Origin: Ralstonia pickettii
GTDB taxonomy: Bacteria; Pseudomonadota; Gammaproteobacteria; Burkholderiales; Burkholderiaceae
Direction of reading: 5' to 3'
DNA: 64,000 nucleotides
Assembly (NCBI RefSeq): GCF_001699815.1
Contig: NZ_MCGB01000097.1
Location: 62,001 to 126,000, forward strand
Part shown: positions 51,923 through 62,777 of the stretch, piece after piece
Layout: each line of letters starts with the position of its first letter
How positions within the stretch are numbered: the first letter of the stretch is position 1
Made by a program: the position numbers and the translations under genes
The notes under the pieces: generated by a model
What the model saw: the letters and a program-made list of their open reading frames with translations, nothing else
Told to the model about the DNA's origin: nothing
The model's database searches: none

Positions 51923-54325
51923 GTGAGTGATTGCGGCTCCAAGGGGTGCGGTTGTGCTGCCACCAACGTGGTGACGCCGGCGGACGGCGATGCGGCGGCT
52001 GTTGACCTGAAACGATCCCGCTACCGGATCGACAACATGGACTGCCCGACGGAAGAAACGCTCATTCGCAATAAGCTGGCGGCGCTGCCCGGCGTGGTCA
52101 ACCTTGAGTTCAACCTGATGCAGCGTTCGCTGGCCGTCCAGCACCGGCTGCCATCCCCGGCGCCGATCGAGCAAGCCTTGGCAGCCGTTGGCATGCGAGC
52201 GGTTCGCGCCGATGAAAGCCCCGCCGGGCAGAGCACAGTCCTGACCATTCGTCAGATGGACTGCCCGACCGAAGAAACGCTGATTCGCGGCAAGCTGGCG
52301 GGCATGGCGGGCGTGTCAGACATGCAGTTCAATCTCGTCCAACGCACACTCGCCGTTCAACACGCTGCCGATGCGCTACCGCAAGTGCTGGCTGCCATTC
52401 AGTCGCTTGGCTTCGATGCCGAGGTGCGCGACCGCTCTGCCGCAGCACCGCTTCCCGAACAAGATGCCGCGCCCACCAAATGGTGGCCGCTTGCCATTGC
52501 CGGCGCGAACGCCGTCTTGGCGGAAGTGGTGTATTGGCTCAACGGTGGCAACCATTGGGTGGTGGTGATCCTGGCGCTGGCCGCGATCCTGACCGGCGGG
52601 CTGTCCACCTACAAGAAAGGCTGGATCGCGCTCAAGAACCGCAACCTGAACATGAACGCCCTCATGTCGATCGCAGTCACTGGGGCGATGGTGATCGGCC
52701 ATTGGCCGGAAGCGGCGATGGTGATGGTCCTCTTCGCCTTGGCGGAGGTCATCGAAGCCCGTTCGCTGGACCGCGCCCGAGATGCGATCCGGGGGCTGAT
52801 GGATCTCGCCCCGGAGACAGCCACGGTACAGCGCAGCGACGGCAGTTGGTCCGACGTCGATGCCAAGACCGTGGCCGTTGGCAGCCGTGTGCGGGTCAAG
52901 CCGGGCGAGCGCATCGCGCTCGATGGCACGATTCTGCAGGGGCGGTCATCCGTCAATCAGGCGCCGATCACGGGCGAGAGCCTGCCGGTCGAGAAGGCAG
53001 CGGGCGACTCCGTGTTCGCCGGCACCATCAACGAATCCGGGTCGTTCGAATATCGCGTCACCGCAGCGGCAAGCGACTCCACACTGGCACGGATCATTCA
53101 CGCCGTCGAGGCCGCGCAAGGCAGTCGAGCGCCCACGCAGCGCTTCGTTGACCAGTTCGCCCGGCTGTACACGCCCATTGTGTTCGCGGTTGCGCTTGCG
53201 GTGGCCATCGTCCCTCCGCTGGTCTTCGGTGCGACTTGGCTGGACTGGATCTACAAGGCCCTAGTTCTTCTCGTGATTGCTTGCCCCTGCGCGCTCGTGA
53301 TCTCGACGCCGGTGAGCATTGTGAGCGGCCTGGCGGCCGCCGCGAAGCGCGGCATCCTCATCAAGGGCGGCGTCTATCTGGAAGAGGGACGCAAGCTGAA
53401 ATGGTTGGCGCTCGACAAGACCGGCACGATCACGCACGGCAAGCCAGCGCAGACGGACGTCGTGGCCTGGAACGGTGCGGACGCGTCCGCCGCCCAGATC
53501 CTGGCAGCTAGCCTGGCTGCCCGCTCCGACCATCCCGTCTCCCTGGCCGTGGCCCGCGCGGCGCAGGACCAAGGCCTAGCCCTGCGCGACGTCACCGATT
53601 TTGCGGCCTTGCCCGGACGCGGCGTCCGGGGCCATGTCAACGGTGCGCTCTATCACCTGGGCAATCATCGTCTGGTCGAGGAACTGGGCGTGTGTTCGCC
53701 GGCATTGGAAGCACAGCTTGCCGTGCTGGAAACCCAGGGCAAAACGGTCGTGATGCTGATCGGCCAGGACGGCGTACGCGCGTTGTTCGGTGTGGCGGAC
53801 ACCATCAAGGACAGCAGTCGCCAAGCGATCAAGGAATTGCACGCACTGGGCATCAAGACTTTGATGCTGAGCGGCGACAATCCGCACACCGCAGAGGCGA
53901 TTGCGCAGCAGGTCGGTATCGACGAGGCTCGCGGTAATCTGCTGCCGGAAGACAAGCAGCGCGAAATCGAGCGCCGATCCGCACAAGGAACCATCGGCAT
54001 GGTCGGCGATGGCATCAACGATGCGCCGGCGCTGGCACGGGCCGATATTGGATTCGCAATGGGCGCGGCCGGGACGGACACGGCGATCGAAACGGCCGAC
54101 GTTGCGCTGATGGACGACGATCTGCGCAAGCTCCCGGCGTTTGTACGACTATCCCGGTCCACGGCCGGGGTGCTGAAGCAGAACATTGCGCTGGCGCTCG
54201 GCATCAAGGTCGTGTTCCTGGCACTGACCTTTACAGGCCAGGCCACCATGTGGATGGCGGTGTTTGCCGACATGGGCGCCAGCCTGCTGGTGGTCGGCAA
54301 CGGGCTGAGGTTGCTGCGCAAATGA
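51923..54325 (+). CDS. pbrA: P1B-type lead/cadmium/zinc-exporting ATPase
   Basis: 800 aa from a GTG start with GGGAGG upstream. A Cys-rich start (SDCGSKGCGC) and two heavy-metal-associated domains, each with MDCPTEE (near 39 and 108) and not the usual CxxC. The transmembrane CPC motif is near 453 (IACPCAL), DKTGT near 498 and GDGINDAP near 695. It pumps divalent soft metals out of the cytoplasm. It overlaps the next gene by four bases (ATGA). Confidence 0.92.
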   Translation: MSDCGSKGCGCAATNVVTPADGDAAAVDLKRSRYRIDNMDCPTEETLIRNKLAALPGVVNLEFNLMQRSLAVQHRLPSPAPIEQALAAVGMRAVRADESPAGQSTVLTIRQMDCPTEETLIRGKLAGMAGVSDMQFNLVQRTLAVQHAADALPQVLAAIQSLGFDAEVRDRSAAAPLPEQDAAPTKWWPLAIAGANAVLAEVVYWLNGGNHWVVVILALAAILTGGLSTYKKGWIALKNRNLNMNALMSIAVTGAMVIGHWPEAAMVMVLFALAEVIEARSLDRARDAIRGLMDLAPETATVQRSDGSWSDVDAKTVAVGSRVRVKPGERIALDGTILQGRSSVNQAPITGESLPVEKAAGDSVFAGTINESGSFEYRVTAAASDSTLARIIHAVEAAQGSRAPTQRFVDQFARLYTPIVFAVALAVAIVPPLVFGATWLDWIYKALVLLVIACPCALVISTPVSIVSGLAAAAKRGILIKGGVYLEEGRKLKWLALDKTGTITHGKPAQTDVVAWNGADASAAQILAASLAARSDHPVSLAVARAAQDQGLALRDVTDFAALPGRGVRGHVNGALYHLGNHRLVEELGVCSPALEAQLAVLETQGKTVVMLIGQDGVRALFGVADTIKDSSRQAIKELHALGIKTLMLSGDNPHTAEAIAQQVGIDEARGNLLPEDKQREIERRSAQGTIGMVGDGINDAPALARADIGFAMGAAGTDTAIETADVALMDDDLRKLPAFVRLSRSTAGVLKQNIALALGIKVVFLALTFTGQATMWMAVFADMGASLLVVGNGLRLLRK

Positions 54326-54927
54326 ATTGGAAGTTCCTCGTGTACGACTGGGGCGGCTGGAACGTCGCGCTATTCCACGCCATCAACTCGGGGATGCCAA
54401 GCGCCCTGGACCCGGTGGCGTGGTGCTTTAGCCTGATTGGCAACTACTGGACTGCGCCGCTCTTGCTGCTGGGGCTCTGGCGGTGGTCGATATCAGCGTC
54501 GAATCCAGCGCGCGCGTGCGCTGTCAGGCAACGCCTCGTCACGTTTGGGTTGGCCTTCGCGCTTGCCCTGCTGGCCGCTTCCGCCTTGAAGTGGTGGCTG
54601 GATTTCCCACGGCCACCGGCGGTACTCGGCCACCTCGTGCACGTCATTGGTGAGCCGGAACTGCACTACAGCCTGCCGAGCGGGCACTCGACGTTCGCAG
54701 CGCTTGTGGTCGGGGCACTCTGGCCCTTGGTGGGTTTTCGGGGGCGTCTCGCGTTGGTGTTCTACGCCGCGTTGGTCGGGTGGTCGCGTGTTGCCGCCGG
54801 GATGCATTTCCCGGCGGATGTGGTCGCCGGCTGGATGCTCGGGGCTAGCAGCGTCGCTATAGCAGGGTTGTTGCGCTCAGCATTGATGTCACGACAAGGC
54901 GCCCTCGTGAAGGGACTTTCTGGCTGA
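54322..54927 (+). CDS. pbrB: PAP2-family undecaprenyl-pyrophosphate phosphatase, PbrB-like
   Basis: 201 aa membrane protein with the PAP2 motifs: KWWLDFPRP, PSGH, and SRVAAGMHFPADVV. PbrB of Cupriavidus releases phosphate in the periplasm, which precipitates exported lead. The start overlaps the pbrA stop, so output is coupled. The PbrC (LspA-like signal peptidase) part present in C. metallidurans is absent. Confidence 0.88.
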   Translation: MNWKFLVYDWGGWNVALFHAINSGMPSALDPVAWCFSLIGNYWTAPLLLLGLWRWSISASNPARACAVRQRLVTFGLAFALALLAASALKWWLDFPRPPAVLGHLVHVIGEPELHYSLPSGHSTFAALVVGALWPLVGFRGRLALVFYAALVGWSRVAAGMHFPADVVAGWMLGASSVAIAGLLRSALMSRQGALVKGLSG

Positions 54928-54941
54928 TTCCGCAGCATGCA

Positions 54942-54971
54942 GCGGCGCACGACCGATGGGCCGTGCGCCGC
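54942..54971. terminator. Bidirectional terminator-like hairpin
   Basis: Perfect ten-pair stem GCGGCGCACG / CGTGCGCCGC between the convergent pbrB and cusF genes; weak T tract. Confidence 0.5.
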
Positions 54972-54978
54972 CGAGGGT

Positions 54979-55317
54979 TTACTTGCTCCGCAAATCGACG
55001 ACGGTCGGCTGACCGTCGACCATATCAAAGACGGCCCACACCGCTTGGCCCTCCTTGAAGTGCTGCAGTGATGCCTTGTCCTTGACGGCAAACGTCATCG
55101 TCATGGCGCCCATGCCGAGATTGTCGATGGCGCCGTGCTTAAGCGTGACCTTGCCGGTGTCGAGGTAGATCTTGCGGACCTCTGCTGCCACGGGCTTGGG
55201 CGCCTGCTTGGTTTGACCAGCAGGCTTCATGTCCATACCTTCCATCGGCGTGGCCGCAAAGGCGGCTGGAGTCGACGCCAGCGTCAGGGCGAATACAACA
55301 GCGGAAACGTAGTTCAT
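54979..55317 (-). CDS. cusF: Periplasmic copper chaperone CusF
   Basis: 112 aa. Signal peptide ending AFA, then a small beta-barrel with the CusF copper site: H in TLKHGAI and two Met in GAMTMTF. It hands Cu(I)/Ag(I) to the CusCBA pump. The start overlaps the cusA stop by four bases. A Met-rich stretch (TPMEGMDM) follows the signal. Confidence 0.88.
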   Translation of the reverse strand: MNYVSAVVFALTLASTPAAFAATPMEGMDMKPAGQTKQAPKPVAAEVRKIYLDTGKVTLKHGAIDNLGMGAMTMTFAVKDKASLQHFKEGQAVWAVFDMVDGQPTVVDLRSK

Positions 55318-58300
55318 CGTGAGACCTTGTCATGAGAGGGTGGTTGGGGAATGGATTGCCCGCTGCCACGCCTGCGCAGCAGCAGGTAGACAGCAGGAAC
55401 GACAAACAGGGACAGCAACGGCGCGGTGATCATGCCGCCGACCATCGGCGCGGCAATGCGCTGCATGACTTCGGAGCCTGTGCCGTCCGACCACATGATC
55501 GGGAGCAGGCCAGCCAGGATGACGGCCACCGTCATGGCCTTGGGGCGTACACGCAGCACGGCGCCTTCCTGAATCGCTTCCAGTAGCGCTTGGGTAGAAG
55601 TTTGACCGTTTTCCTGCCGCTCGGTCCAAGCGTGTTTGAGATAGAGCAGCATGATCACGCCGAATTCGGCCGCCACCCCGGCGAGCGCAATGAAGCCGAC
55701 GACTCCGGCCACCGACAGGTTATAGCCGAGCAGATACAGCAGCCAGAACCCGCCGATCAGTGCGAGCGGCAGCGTGCCCATGATGAGCAGCGCCTCGTCG
55801 ATACGGCCGAACACGAGGTACAGCAGCACGAAGATGATCAGCAAGGTGAATGGTACGACCACCTGCAGCTTGGCACTCGCACGCTCCAGGTACTCGAACT
55901 GCCCTGACCAGCTCAGCGCGTAGCCCGCCGGCATCGGCACCGCCTTGGTCACTGCTGCCTGCATGTCCTTCACCGCCGAGCGCAGGTCGCGCCCCCGGAT
56001 ATCGACATAGATCCAACCCGAGAGCCGGGCATTCTCGCTGCGCAGCATCGGCGGGCCCTGCACGACGCGGATGTCCGCGACGTCGGACAACACAATCTGC
56101 TGGCCCCGGTCAGTGACAATCGGCAAACGCCGCAACTGCTCCACGGAATCCCGATAATCGCGCGGATAGCGGAGGTTGATCGGGAAGCGGGCCAGGCCGT
56201 CAACCACCTCACCGACATTATCGCCACCGATGGCGGATGACACGATGCTTTGCACGTCGTCGATGTTCAGGCCGTATCGGCCGGCGGCCTGTCGGTTGAT
56301 GTCCACGTCGATGTATCGTCCGCCGGACAACCGCTCCGCTAGCGCAGAGGTGACACCCGGCACGGTTTTGACGGTCTCCTCGATCCGAGTGGTCAGTCGA
56401 TCGATCTCCTTCAAGTCCGTGCCCGCCACCTTGATGCCGACCGGGCTCTTGATGCCGGTGGCGAGCATGTCGATGCGGTTGCGGATCGGTGGCACCCAGA
56501 TGTTGGACAGCCCCGGCACCTTGACCACGCGGTCGAGTTCTTCCACCAGTTTGTCGGTCGTCATACCGGGGCGCCACTGGTCGTGCGGCTTGAACTGGAT
56601 GGTGGTCTCGAACATCTCGATCGGCGCCGGGTCCGTTGCGCTGTCCGCGCGCCCAGCCTTGCCGTACACGCTGGCCACTTCGGGAACCGTCTTGATGAGG
56701 CGGTCGGTCTGCTGCAGGAGCTGAGCCGCCTTGCCGGCCGACAACCCAGGCAATGCTGACGGCATATACAGCAGATCGCCCTCATCCAGCGGCGGCATGA
56801 ATTCGCCGCCTGTGCGCAGGATCGGCCAGGCCGTTGCCCCCAGCAGCACAATGGCGATAGCGACCGTCGCCTTGGGATACGCCAGCACCTTGGACAGCAT
56901 TGGCTGGTAGAGGCGGATCAGCCAGCGGCTGAGCGGGTTCGATTGCTCGCTCGGGATACGCCCGCGGATCAGGTAGCCCATCAGCACAGGCACCAGCGTG
57001 ACCGACAACCCAGCCGCTGCCGCCATCGAATACGTCTTGGTGAACGCCAGCGGCGAGAACAGGCGGCCCTCCTGCGCCTCCAGCGTGAACACGGGGATGA
57101 ACGACAGCGTGATGATCAGCAGCGAGAAGAACAGCGCCGGCCCCACTTCTGCCGCCGATTCCCCGATCACGTTCCAGCGCTCGTGGCCTGTGAGTTCGCG
57201 GCCGGGGTTGTCCTCGAGCCAATGCTCCAGATGTTTGTGCGCGTTCTCGATCATCACCACGGCCGCGTCGACCATGGCGCCGACGGCGATGGCGATGCCA
57301 CCCAGCGACATGATGTTGGCGTTGACGCCCTGGTATCGCATCACCAGGAAGGCCGCCAGGACGCCCAGCGGCAGCGAGACGATTGCCACCAGTGCCGAGC
57401 GCAGATGGAACAGGAACACCAGGCACACGACAGCGACGACGATGAATTCCTCGATCAGCTTGTGCGTCAGGTTGTCCACCGCGCGCTTGATCAAACCGGA
57501 CCGGTCGTAGACAGGAACGATCTCCACGCCTTCGGGCAGACTGGTGCGCAGCGTGGCGAGCTTGGCCTTGACGGCTTCGATCGTCTCCAGGGCATTCTTG
57601 CCTGAACGCAGGATGACGACGCCACCTGCCACCTCGCCCTGACCGTTCAGTTCCGCGATGCCACGGCGCATCTCGGGCCCGAGTTGGACGGTGGCGACAT
57701 CGCCCAAATGCACGGCGATGCCCGCATCGTTCGTCATCAGGGGAATCTGCCGGAAGTCGTCGAGCGTCTTCAGGTAGCCGCTGGCGCGGACCATGTACTC
57801 GGCTTCGCCCAGTTCCAGCACGGAGCCACCGGTCTCCTGGTTGGCACCCTTGAGCGCTGCCAGCACCTTGGCCTGTGTCAGGTTGAACGCACGCAGCCGG
57901 TCCGGCTGCAACACCACCTGGAACTGCTTGACCATGCCGCCGACGGAAGCGACCTCCGCGACGTTCGGCAGGGCCTTCAACTCGAAGCGCAGGAACCAGT
58001 CCTGCAACGCCCGCAGTTGGGCCAAGTCGTGCCGGCCGGTCTTATCGACCAGCGCGTATTCGTAGATCCAGCCCACGCCGGTGGCATCCGGGCCCAGCGC
58101 CGGTTTGGCCGCCGCAGGCAGGCGGGACTGCACCTGGTTCAAGTACTCCAGCACGCGCGAGCGTGCCCAATACAGGTCAGTCCCGTCCTCGAACAGCACA
58201 TAGACGAACGAATCGCCGAAGAACGAGTAGCCGCGCACCGTCTTGGCGCCCGGCACCGACAGCATGGTGGTGGTCAGCGGATACGTGACCTGGTTTTCCA

Positions 58301-58481
58301 CGATCTGCGGCGCTTGGCCAGGGAACGGCGTGCGGATGATGACCTGTACGTCCGACAGGTCGGGCAGCGCATCGAGCGGCGTGCTGCGCGCGGCCCACAG
58401 ACCCCAGGCCGTCAGCATGACGGTCGCTAGCAGCACCAGGAAGCGGTTGCGGATGGACGCGAGAATCAGCCGTGCGATCAT
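55314..58481 (-). CDS. cusA: Heavy-metal RND transporter CusA
   Basis: 1055 aa, full length for the HME-RND family, with two blocks of membrane helices. The N-terminal [16 protein letters not shown] and the [13 protein letters not shown] segment in helix 4 (proton relay Asp) are diagnostic. Gene order cusC-cusB-cusA-cusF with four-base overlaps throughout. It exports Cu(I)/Ag(I) from the periplasm; substrate is assigned from CusF and the CusB tail. Confidence 0.92.
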   Translation of the reverse strand: MIARLILASIRNRFLVLLATVMLTAWGLWAARSTPLDALPDLSDVQVIIRTPFPGQAPQIVENQVTYPLTTTMLSVPGAKTVRGYSFFGDSFVYVLFEDGTDLYWARSRVLEYLNQVQSRLPAAAKPALGPDATGVGWIYEYALVDKTGRHDLAQLRALQDWFLRFELKALPNVAEVASVGGMVKQFQVVLQPDRLRAFNLTQAKVLAALKGANQETGGSVLELGEAEYMVRASGYLKTLDDFRQIPLMTNDAGIAVHLGDVATVQLGPEMRRGIAELNGQGEVAGGVVILRSGKNALETIEAVKAKLATLRTSLPEGVEIVPVYDRSGLIKRAVDNLTHKLIEEFIVVAVVCLVFLFHLRSALVAIVSLPLGVLAAFLVMRYQGVNANIMSLGGIAIAVGAMVDAAVVMIENAHKHLEHWLEDNPGRELTGHERWNVIGESAAEVGPALFFSLLIITLSFIPVFTLEAQEGRLFSPLAFTKTYSMAAAAGLSVTLVPVLMGYLIRGRIPSEQSNPLSRWLIRLYQPMLSKVLAYPKATVAIAIVLLGATAWPILRTGGEFMPPLDEGDLLYMPSALPGLSAGKAAQLLQQTDRLIKTVPEVASVYGKAGRADSATDPAPIEMFETTIQFKPHDQWRPGMTTDKLVEELDRVVKVPGLSNIWVPPIRNRIDMLATGIKSPVGIKVAGTDLKEIDRLTTRIEETVKTVPGVTSALAERLSGGRYIDVDINRQAAGRYGLNIDDVQSIVSSAIGGDNVGEVVDGLARFPINLRYPRDYRDSVEQLRRLPIVTDRGQQIVLSDVADIRVVQGPPMLRSENARLSGWIYVDIRGRDLRSAVKDMQAAVTKAVPMPAGYALSWSGQFEYLERASAKLQVVVPFTLLIIFVLLYLVFGRIDEALLIMGTLPLALIGGFWLLYLLGYNLSVAGVVGFIALAGVAAEFGVIMLLYLKHAWTERQENGQTSTQALLEAIQEGAVLRVRPKAMTVAVILAGLLPIMWSDGTGSEVMQRIAAPMVGGMITAPLLSLFVVPAVYLLLRRRGSGQSIPQPPSHDKVSR

Positions 58482-60028
58482 GGCTTGCCCCCCTGATCCG
58501 CGCCGGCCGGCTCGACCGAGGACAGGACTGCCATGCCATCGTCATGCAGTTGGAACCGGAAGCGCACACGGTCCCCAGGCTTGAAGCGCTTTGGCAGGCC
58601 GGAGGGCGGTGCGGCAAAATCCATTGTCATCGCGCTCCAGTGCGCGGACGGAATCGCGCCATGTGAGATCGTCAGGCCTTCGCTGGTGACAGCCTCAATG
58701 CGGCCGACGCCTTCATGCTCGATGGCGGCCGCTGCGGGCGCGGAGGCCGCAGGTGGCGATGCCATGCGTTGGGCGGTGCCGCGCAGGCTAGCTTCCGAAT
58801 CAATCAGGAACTGCCCGGAAACCACCACCTTCTGTCCCGCGCTCAAACCGTCGGTCACTTCGGTCTGCCCATTGGCTTCGGCTCCGGTCTTGACTTCGAT
58901 GGGGTTGAAGCCGCCATTGCCGGCGTCCACCATGACGATCGTGCGCGTACCGGTGCGAATCAACGCCTCCGTGGGGACCAGCAGCTTGTCCGGGCCGGCT
59001 TGCGCGCCAAACCGCACGTTGGCGAACATGCCGGGCAAGAGGCGGCGGTCCCGGTTCTGGAGTTCGACGCGCACCTTGACGGTTCGCGTATTGGCATTGA
59101 CGTCGGGCAGGATGGCATCCACCTTGCCGGTCAGCGCGTGTCCAGCGATTGCCGTCGCCGTGGCCGTCACCGCCTGGCCCGGGCGGATGGCCGATGCTTG
59201 GCTCTCGGGAATCTCCGCCAAGACCCACACGGTGGACAAGTCGGCAATCTTGAAGAGCGTCATGCCGGGTGCGACAGCCATGCCGTCCCGGACCCCGACC
59301 TCGGTGATGACGCCATCGATGTCGCTGGAAATCGCCAGCCGTGGCTGTGGCTTGCCGGTGGATTCGACCAGCCGGATCTGCGCCTCCGTCATGCCGGCCT
59401 GGCGCATGCGCAGCAACGCTGCGCTGCGCAGGTCCCCCTGCAGGGCGTTGGCCGTACGCGAAACGGCCAGGTACTCCTCTTGTGCGGCGACCCATTCCGG
59501 CGCGTAGACGACGATCAGCGGTTGCCCGCGCTTGACCGGGTCTAACGTGGTTTTCGCGTACGCCCGTTCGACAAAGCCGGCGGCGCGCGCTTGAATGATC
59601 TCGATGCCGCGCTCGTTGATGGCGATATTGCCGGGCACTTCCAGCATGGCGTCCAGCCGGCCGGTCTTGACCTCAGCCGTGCGCACAGCAAGATTCTGTG
59701 CCACACGGCCATCAACCGTGACGGCGGCGCTCCCGCCGGCGCCATTCTCGTAGACGGGGGCAAGCGGCATGTCCATGAAAGGTGATTTGCCTGGTTTGTC
59801 GAAACGCTGGCCAGGTGCCATGGGGTCTTGCCAATAGAGAATCCGCTTGCCCGTCTTGGGATCGATGTCGCCCGCTTTGAGCGGGGCATCGGCGGCTTGG
59901 GCAGATGCTGCCGCCTGCGTGGGCGCGCTCCGCTGTCCCTGCCTCACGCCAAGGTAGTAGGTGGCGCCCATGCCAAGGCTCGCCAACACCAGACTGGCTG
60001 CAATGCGCGCAAAGATGGTTCGGTTCAT
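58478..60028 (-). CDS. cusB: RND adaptor CusB with fused CusF-like domain
   Basis: 516 aa. Membrane anchor at the N-terminus; a variant heavy-metal-binding segment ([12 protein letters not shown], then [12 protein letters not shown]) without cysteines; barrel-sandwich and beta-barrel domains of membrane-fusion proteins. The last ~90 residues form a CusF-like domain (ISHGAI, then [11 protein letters not shown], giving His, Trp and two Met). The pump therefore has both a fixed and a free chaperone. Confidence 0.9.
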   Translation of the reverse strand: MNRTIFARIAASLVLASLGMGATYYLGVRQGQRSAPTQAAASAQAADAPLKAGDIDPKTGKRILYWQDPMAPGQRFDKPGKSPFMDMPLAPVYENGAGGSAAVTVDGRVAQNLAVRTAEVKTGRLDAMLEVPGNIAINERGIEIIQARAAGFVERAYAKTTLDPVKRGQPLIVVYAPEWVAAQEEYLAVSRTANALQGDLRSAALLRMRQAGMTEAQIRLVESTGKPQPRLAISSDIDGVITEVGVRDGMAVAPGMTLFKIADLSTVWVLAEIPESQASAIRPGQAVTATATAIAGHALTGKVDAILPDVNANTRTVKVRVELQNRDRRLLPGMFANVRFGAQAGPDKLLVPTEALIRTGTRTIVMVDAGNGGFNPIEVKTGAEANGQTEVTDGLSAGQKVVVSGQFLIDSEASLRGTAQRMASPPAASAPAAAAIEHEGVGRIEAVTSEGLTISHGAIPSAHWSAMTMDFAAPPSGLPKRFKPGDRVRFRFQLHDDGMAVLSSVEPAGADQGGKP

Positions 60029-61329
60029 GGTTGAACTCCAACGTTGGAGGTCGGCTGGTTTGCCGTGGGGAGCGGTTTGAGGAAGGCGAGCTCGGCCCAG
60101 AGTTGGGCCGTCGACGCTTCGAGCTTGAGACGTTCCAGCGCAAGGTCGAGTGCCTTGCGGCTTGCCTCGGCGACCGCGGCGAGCGAACCGCTTCCAGTCC
60201 GGTAGGACGTTAGCGCTGCCTCGGTTTGCGCGCGCGCTAGCGGGACGGTCGTGGTTTGATAGCGATCCAGGCGGCGTTGGTTCAGTCGCAACGTCTCGCG
60301 CTTGCCCAGAATCTGGCCCACCATGTTGCGCCGCAAGACTTCTGCTTGAGCGCGCGCGGCATTGGCTTGCGCCAGCTTGGCCGAGACCTCGCGGTCCTGG
60401 CGGTTCTTCTGATCCCAGGGAATCGGCAGGGAGACGTTCAACGACACCATGTTGGCGTAAGCCGGTCCGCGCTGGCTATACATCAGCTCCACCGTCACGT
60501 CGGGTGTCTTGGCCGCACGAGAGACACGTCCTTCAGCGTCCGCCATGGCGGCTTGCGCGCTGGCAGCGGCCACATCGGGCAGGGTATCGATGGCCGCGTC
60601 GTCCAGCGCGTCGAGCCACTGCGGGACGTCGAACCTGGGGGGCGCGGCGGGCGGGCGGCTGGATGCGTCGCCTACCCAGCGCCGCAGCATGGCCTTGGCA
60701 GACGCTTCCGTCGCCCGGGCCTCGTCGGTCCGGTCTTGCAACTGCTGCCGTTCAAGGCGTGCAGCTACGATGTCGGCGCGTGAGCCGCGATTGCCGCGAT
60801 AGGCCGCCTCGGCTGCCTCGACCTGCAAGGCGACAGAGGCTGTTTGTTCCGCCAGCAGTTGAACGGTACGTGCGGCATACCAGCGGTCAAGCCAGGCTTG
60901 CGCTGTGCTGCGCTGGACGGCTGCCAGCGCGGCGACACGCTGTGTTTCGGCCGCGGAGGCCTCGGCGTTGAAACGTTCCGCACGGGCACGGCGCTTCTCG
61001 GTCCGCGTGAGCTCTTGCATCACGCTGACCGAGCGCATGGTCATGAAATCGGTGCCGATGGAGAACCGGTCGCTGCCATCGGCGGGAACATTGTTCACGC
61101 CGAATTTGAGGACAGGGTCGGGCAGTTGGGCTGCCGCCACGGCCATGTCGAGCGCCGACTGTACACCGGCGCGGGAGGTTTCCGCGTCGGCGGAGCGGGA
61201 CGATGCCAAGCCGATCGCTTCCTGCAAGGAGAGCGCATCGGTCTGGCTATACGCCAGATGACTGCTTAAAAGCAGCAGGACGGCGAGCGCGAGCAAGCGC
61301 CCACCGCGTGGGGGAAAACGCAAAAGCAT
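60025..61329 (-). CDS. cusC: Outer-membrane factor CusC (TolC family)
   Basis: 434 aa. ATG at 61329 has GGAGG five bases upstream; a TTG at 61347 is less likely. Signal peptide, then the duplicated helical-barrel domains of the OEP family (SLQEAIGLA, Ala-rich coils, MVSLNVSLPIPW). It overlaps cusB by four bases. It forms the outer-membrane channel of the pump. Confidence 0.88.
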   Translation of the reverse strand: MLLRFPPRGGRLLALAVLLLLSSHLAYSQTDALSLQEAIGLASSRSADAETSRAGVQSALDMAVAAAQLPDPVLKFGVNNVPADGSDRFSIGTDFMTMRSVSVMQELTRTEKRRARAERFNAEASAAETQRVAALAAVQRSTAQAWLDRWYAARTVQLLAEQTASVALQVEAAEAAYRGNRGSRADIVAARLERQQLQDRTDEARATEASAKAMLRRWVGDASSRPPAAPPRFDVPQWLDALDDAAIDTLPDVAAASAQAAMADAEGRVSRAAKTPDVTVELMYSQRGPAYANMVSLNVSLPIPWDQKNRQDREVSAKLAQANAARAQAEVLRRNMVGQILGKRETLRLNQRRLDRYQTTTVPLARAQTEAALTSYRTGSGSLAAVAEASRKALDLALERLKLEASTAQLWAELAFLKPLPTANQPTSNVGVQP

Positions 61330-61353
61330 AAAGCCTCCGGAAAGCAACGACCA

Positions 61354-61375
61354 CCTTGCCGGTTAGGCGGCAAGG
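61354..61375 (-). repeat. Inverted repeat upstream of cusC
   Basis: CCTTGCCG / CGGCAAGG, eight perfect pairs around a six-base centre, 24 bases upstream of the cusC ATG. It could be an operator or an mRNA hairpin. Confidence 0.5.
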
Positions 61376-61400
61376 CGTGAGAGATACGTCGCTTCGGAGG

Positions 61401-61877
61401 CTACGTGCGGAAACAGCAGTTCAGGATGGGAATCGGGGGTGGTGGTGCACGGGGCGCCACATCGGCGAGCAAGACCGATTGGCCGTCCGCCATGATGACT
61501 GGCTCGGCCGTGATCATCCGGATCAGGACGGGCAGGAAGATGGGAATCTGCGGCGATACGTGATTGGCCGACTTGGTGCCGCTCTGGCAGTGCTCAAGAC
61601 AGAGGCCGTCATGCTGGTGCACATCCTGCTGCGCCTGCATGGCCATCTCGGGGCACGACTGCACCATGGCACCGGCGTCGGTCGCATCGGCCATGGTGGG
61701 CATGACCTCCGCTGAGCCGCGGCTTGCCGCACAGGCGTATGCTGCCGCTGCCAGTTGAACTGTCAGGAAAGCGATGACTAGGAATCCGGCGAACCACGGC
61801 CGGCGAAGCGATGCGCGCACGTTCTGCAGATGATGTGATTGGATCGAATGGTAACAGCGGCTACGCGCGATGTGCAC
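61401..61877 (-). CDS. Secreted or membrane-anchored metal-related protein (about 158 aa)
   Basis: Hydrophobic helix (FLVIAFLTVQLAAAAYACAA), then His/Met/Cys-rich mature part (MAMQAQQDVHQHDGLCLEHC). Such proteins accompany cus and cop operons. The ATG at 61877 lacks a ribosome site; a GTG at 61820 just before the hydrophobic helix is equally possible. It precedes cusC in the same direction. Confidence 0.6.
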   Translation of the reverse strand: MHIARSRCYHSIQSHHLQNVRASLRRPWFAGFLVIAFLTVQLAAAAYACAASRGSAEVMPTMADATDAGAMVQSCPEMAMQAQQDVHQHDGLCLEHCQSGTKSANHVSPQIPIFLPVLIRMITAEPVIMADGQSVLLADVAPRAPPPPIPILNCCFRT

Positions 61878-61970
61878 GCGGACGCGGCTTATGATCGAAC
61901 GGGTTGATCTGCCGCAAACGTGCCATCGCGCGATGGGCGTCCTGCCGATAATGCAGAACGCCCCACCGTG

Positions 61971-62171
61971 TTATTTCGGCGCTTGAATCATGTCTTGGCA
62001 GGGCTGCGGCATCGCAGGCATGCCAGCGCTTTTCTGCGCTTGCGCTGCGCGGATCTGCGCAAGTTTCGCGTTGCGAGCTTTCTCGATGACCTGCCAGTCT
62101 GGCCCGGCAATGGCCGTCAACGATGTCAAAACAGCCGCCAAGCCGACAGCGGAAAGAATGACCTTCTTCAT
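61971..62171 (-). CDS. Small periplasmic protein (66 aa)
   Basis: Strong GGAG ribosome site. Signal peptide (MKKVILSAVGLAAVLTSLTA), then a charged helix and a MPAMPQPCQDM tail with Met and Cys that could bind copper. Part of the metal gene cluster. Confidence 0.6.
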   Translation of the reverse strand: MKKVILSAVGLAAVLTSLTAIAGPDWQVIEKARNAKLAQIRAAQAQKSAGMPAMPQPCQDMIQAPK

Positions 62172-62290
62172 GGTGATGCTCCAGTGATTTCACGCGGGGC
62201 CGGCATGAATGCCGGCTTAGCAATTTGCGTGGCGTATTCGCTTACGCCGCTATACGGATGCCGCACTGCAAAAAGGCGCGATCCGTAAAG

Positions 62291-62662
62291 CTAAATGGAG
62301 CGGGCTCGGGGTGGCCGTTCGAGCGGCACAGGAACTGCGGAAATATAGACAGGCTCCTGGGCGGGAACCAGGATGTGCATCCCCTTGGCGCCGAGCGGCA
62401 TCGCTGGGCTGGAAAGCGCCCCGATCACAGCGCAGAAAGACACGCAAGGAGCGGTGTCCGTGCAGTCGGAACCACTCTGGGCATGGCCGTCACCGGTGAT
62501 ATGGCAGGGGTGTCCTTTCTCGGCTTGTACGACATCATGCGCTGTCGACAGCCCTGGCAGACCCACAGCGCCGTGCATCTGCATTGATGCCATGGGGAGC
62601 CCGCGCGCAGGCAACGCCACGGCAAGCAGCACGATCATCAGCATGCGCCAAAGGGGATTCAT
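62291..62662 (-). CDS. Exported Cys/His/Met-containing protein (123 aa)
   Basis: N-terminal hydrophobic signal (MLMIVLLAVALPARG), then GHPCHITGDGHAQSGSDC and APCVSFC. Likely periplasmic metal-binding protein of the resistance cluster; no family name is certain. Confidence 0.55.
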   Translation of the reverse strand: MNPLWRMLMIVLLAVALPARGLPMASMQMHGAVGLPGLSTAHDVVQAEKGHPCHITGDGHAQSGSDCTDTAPCVSFCAVIGALSSPAMPLGAKGMHILVPAQEPVYISAVPVPLERPPRARSI

Positions 62663-62777
62663 CGCGCGCGGATTTTTGTCAGATGTTGCGTAGGTTCAAG
62701 CTAACGGTCAGCAGGTATGCGTCACGCACGCCTGTTGACCAATTCTGGGCAGTATTCACCTTCCCACAATGGCAACG

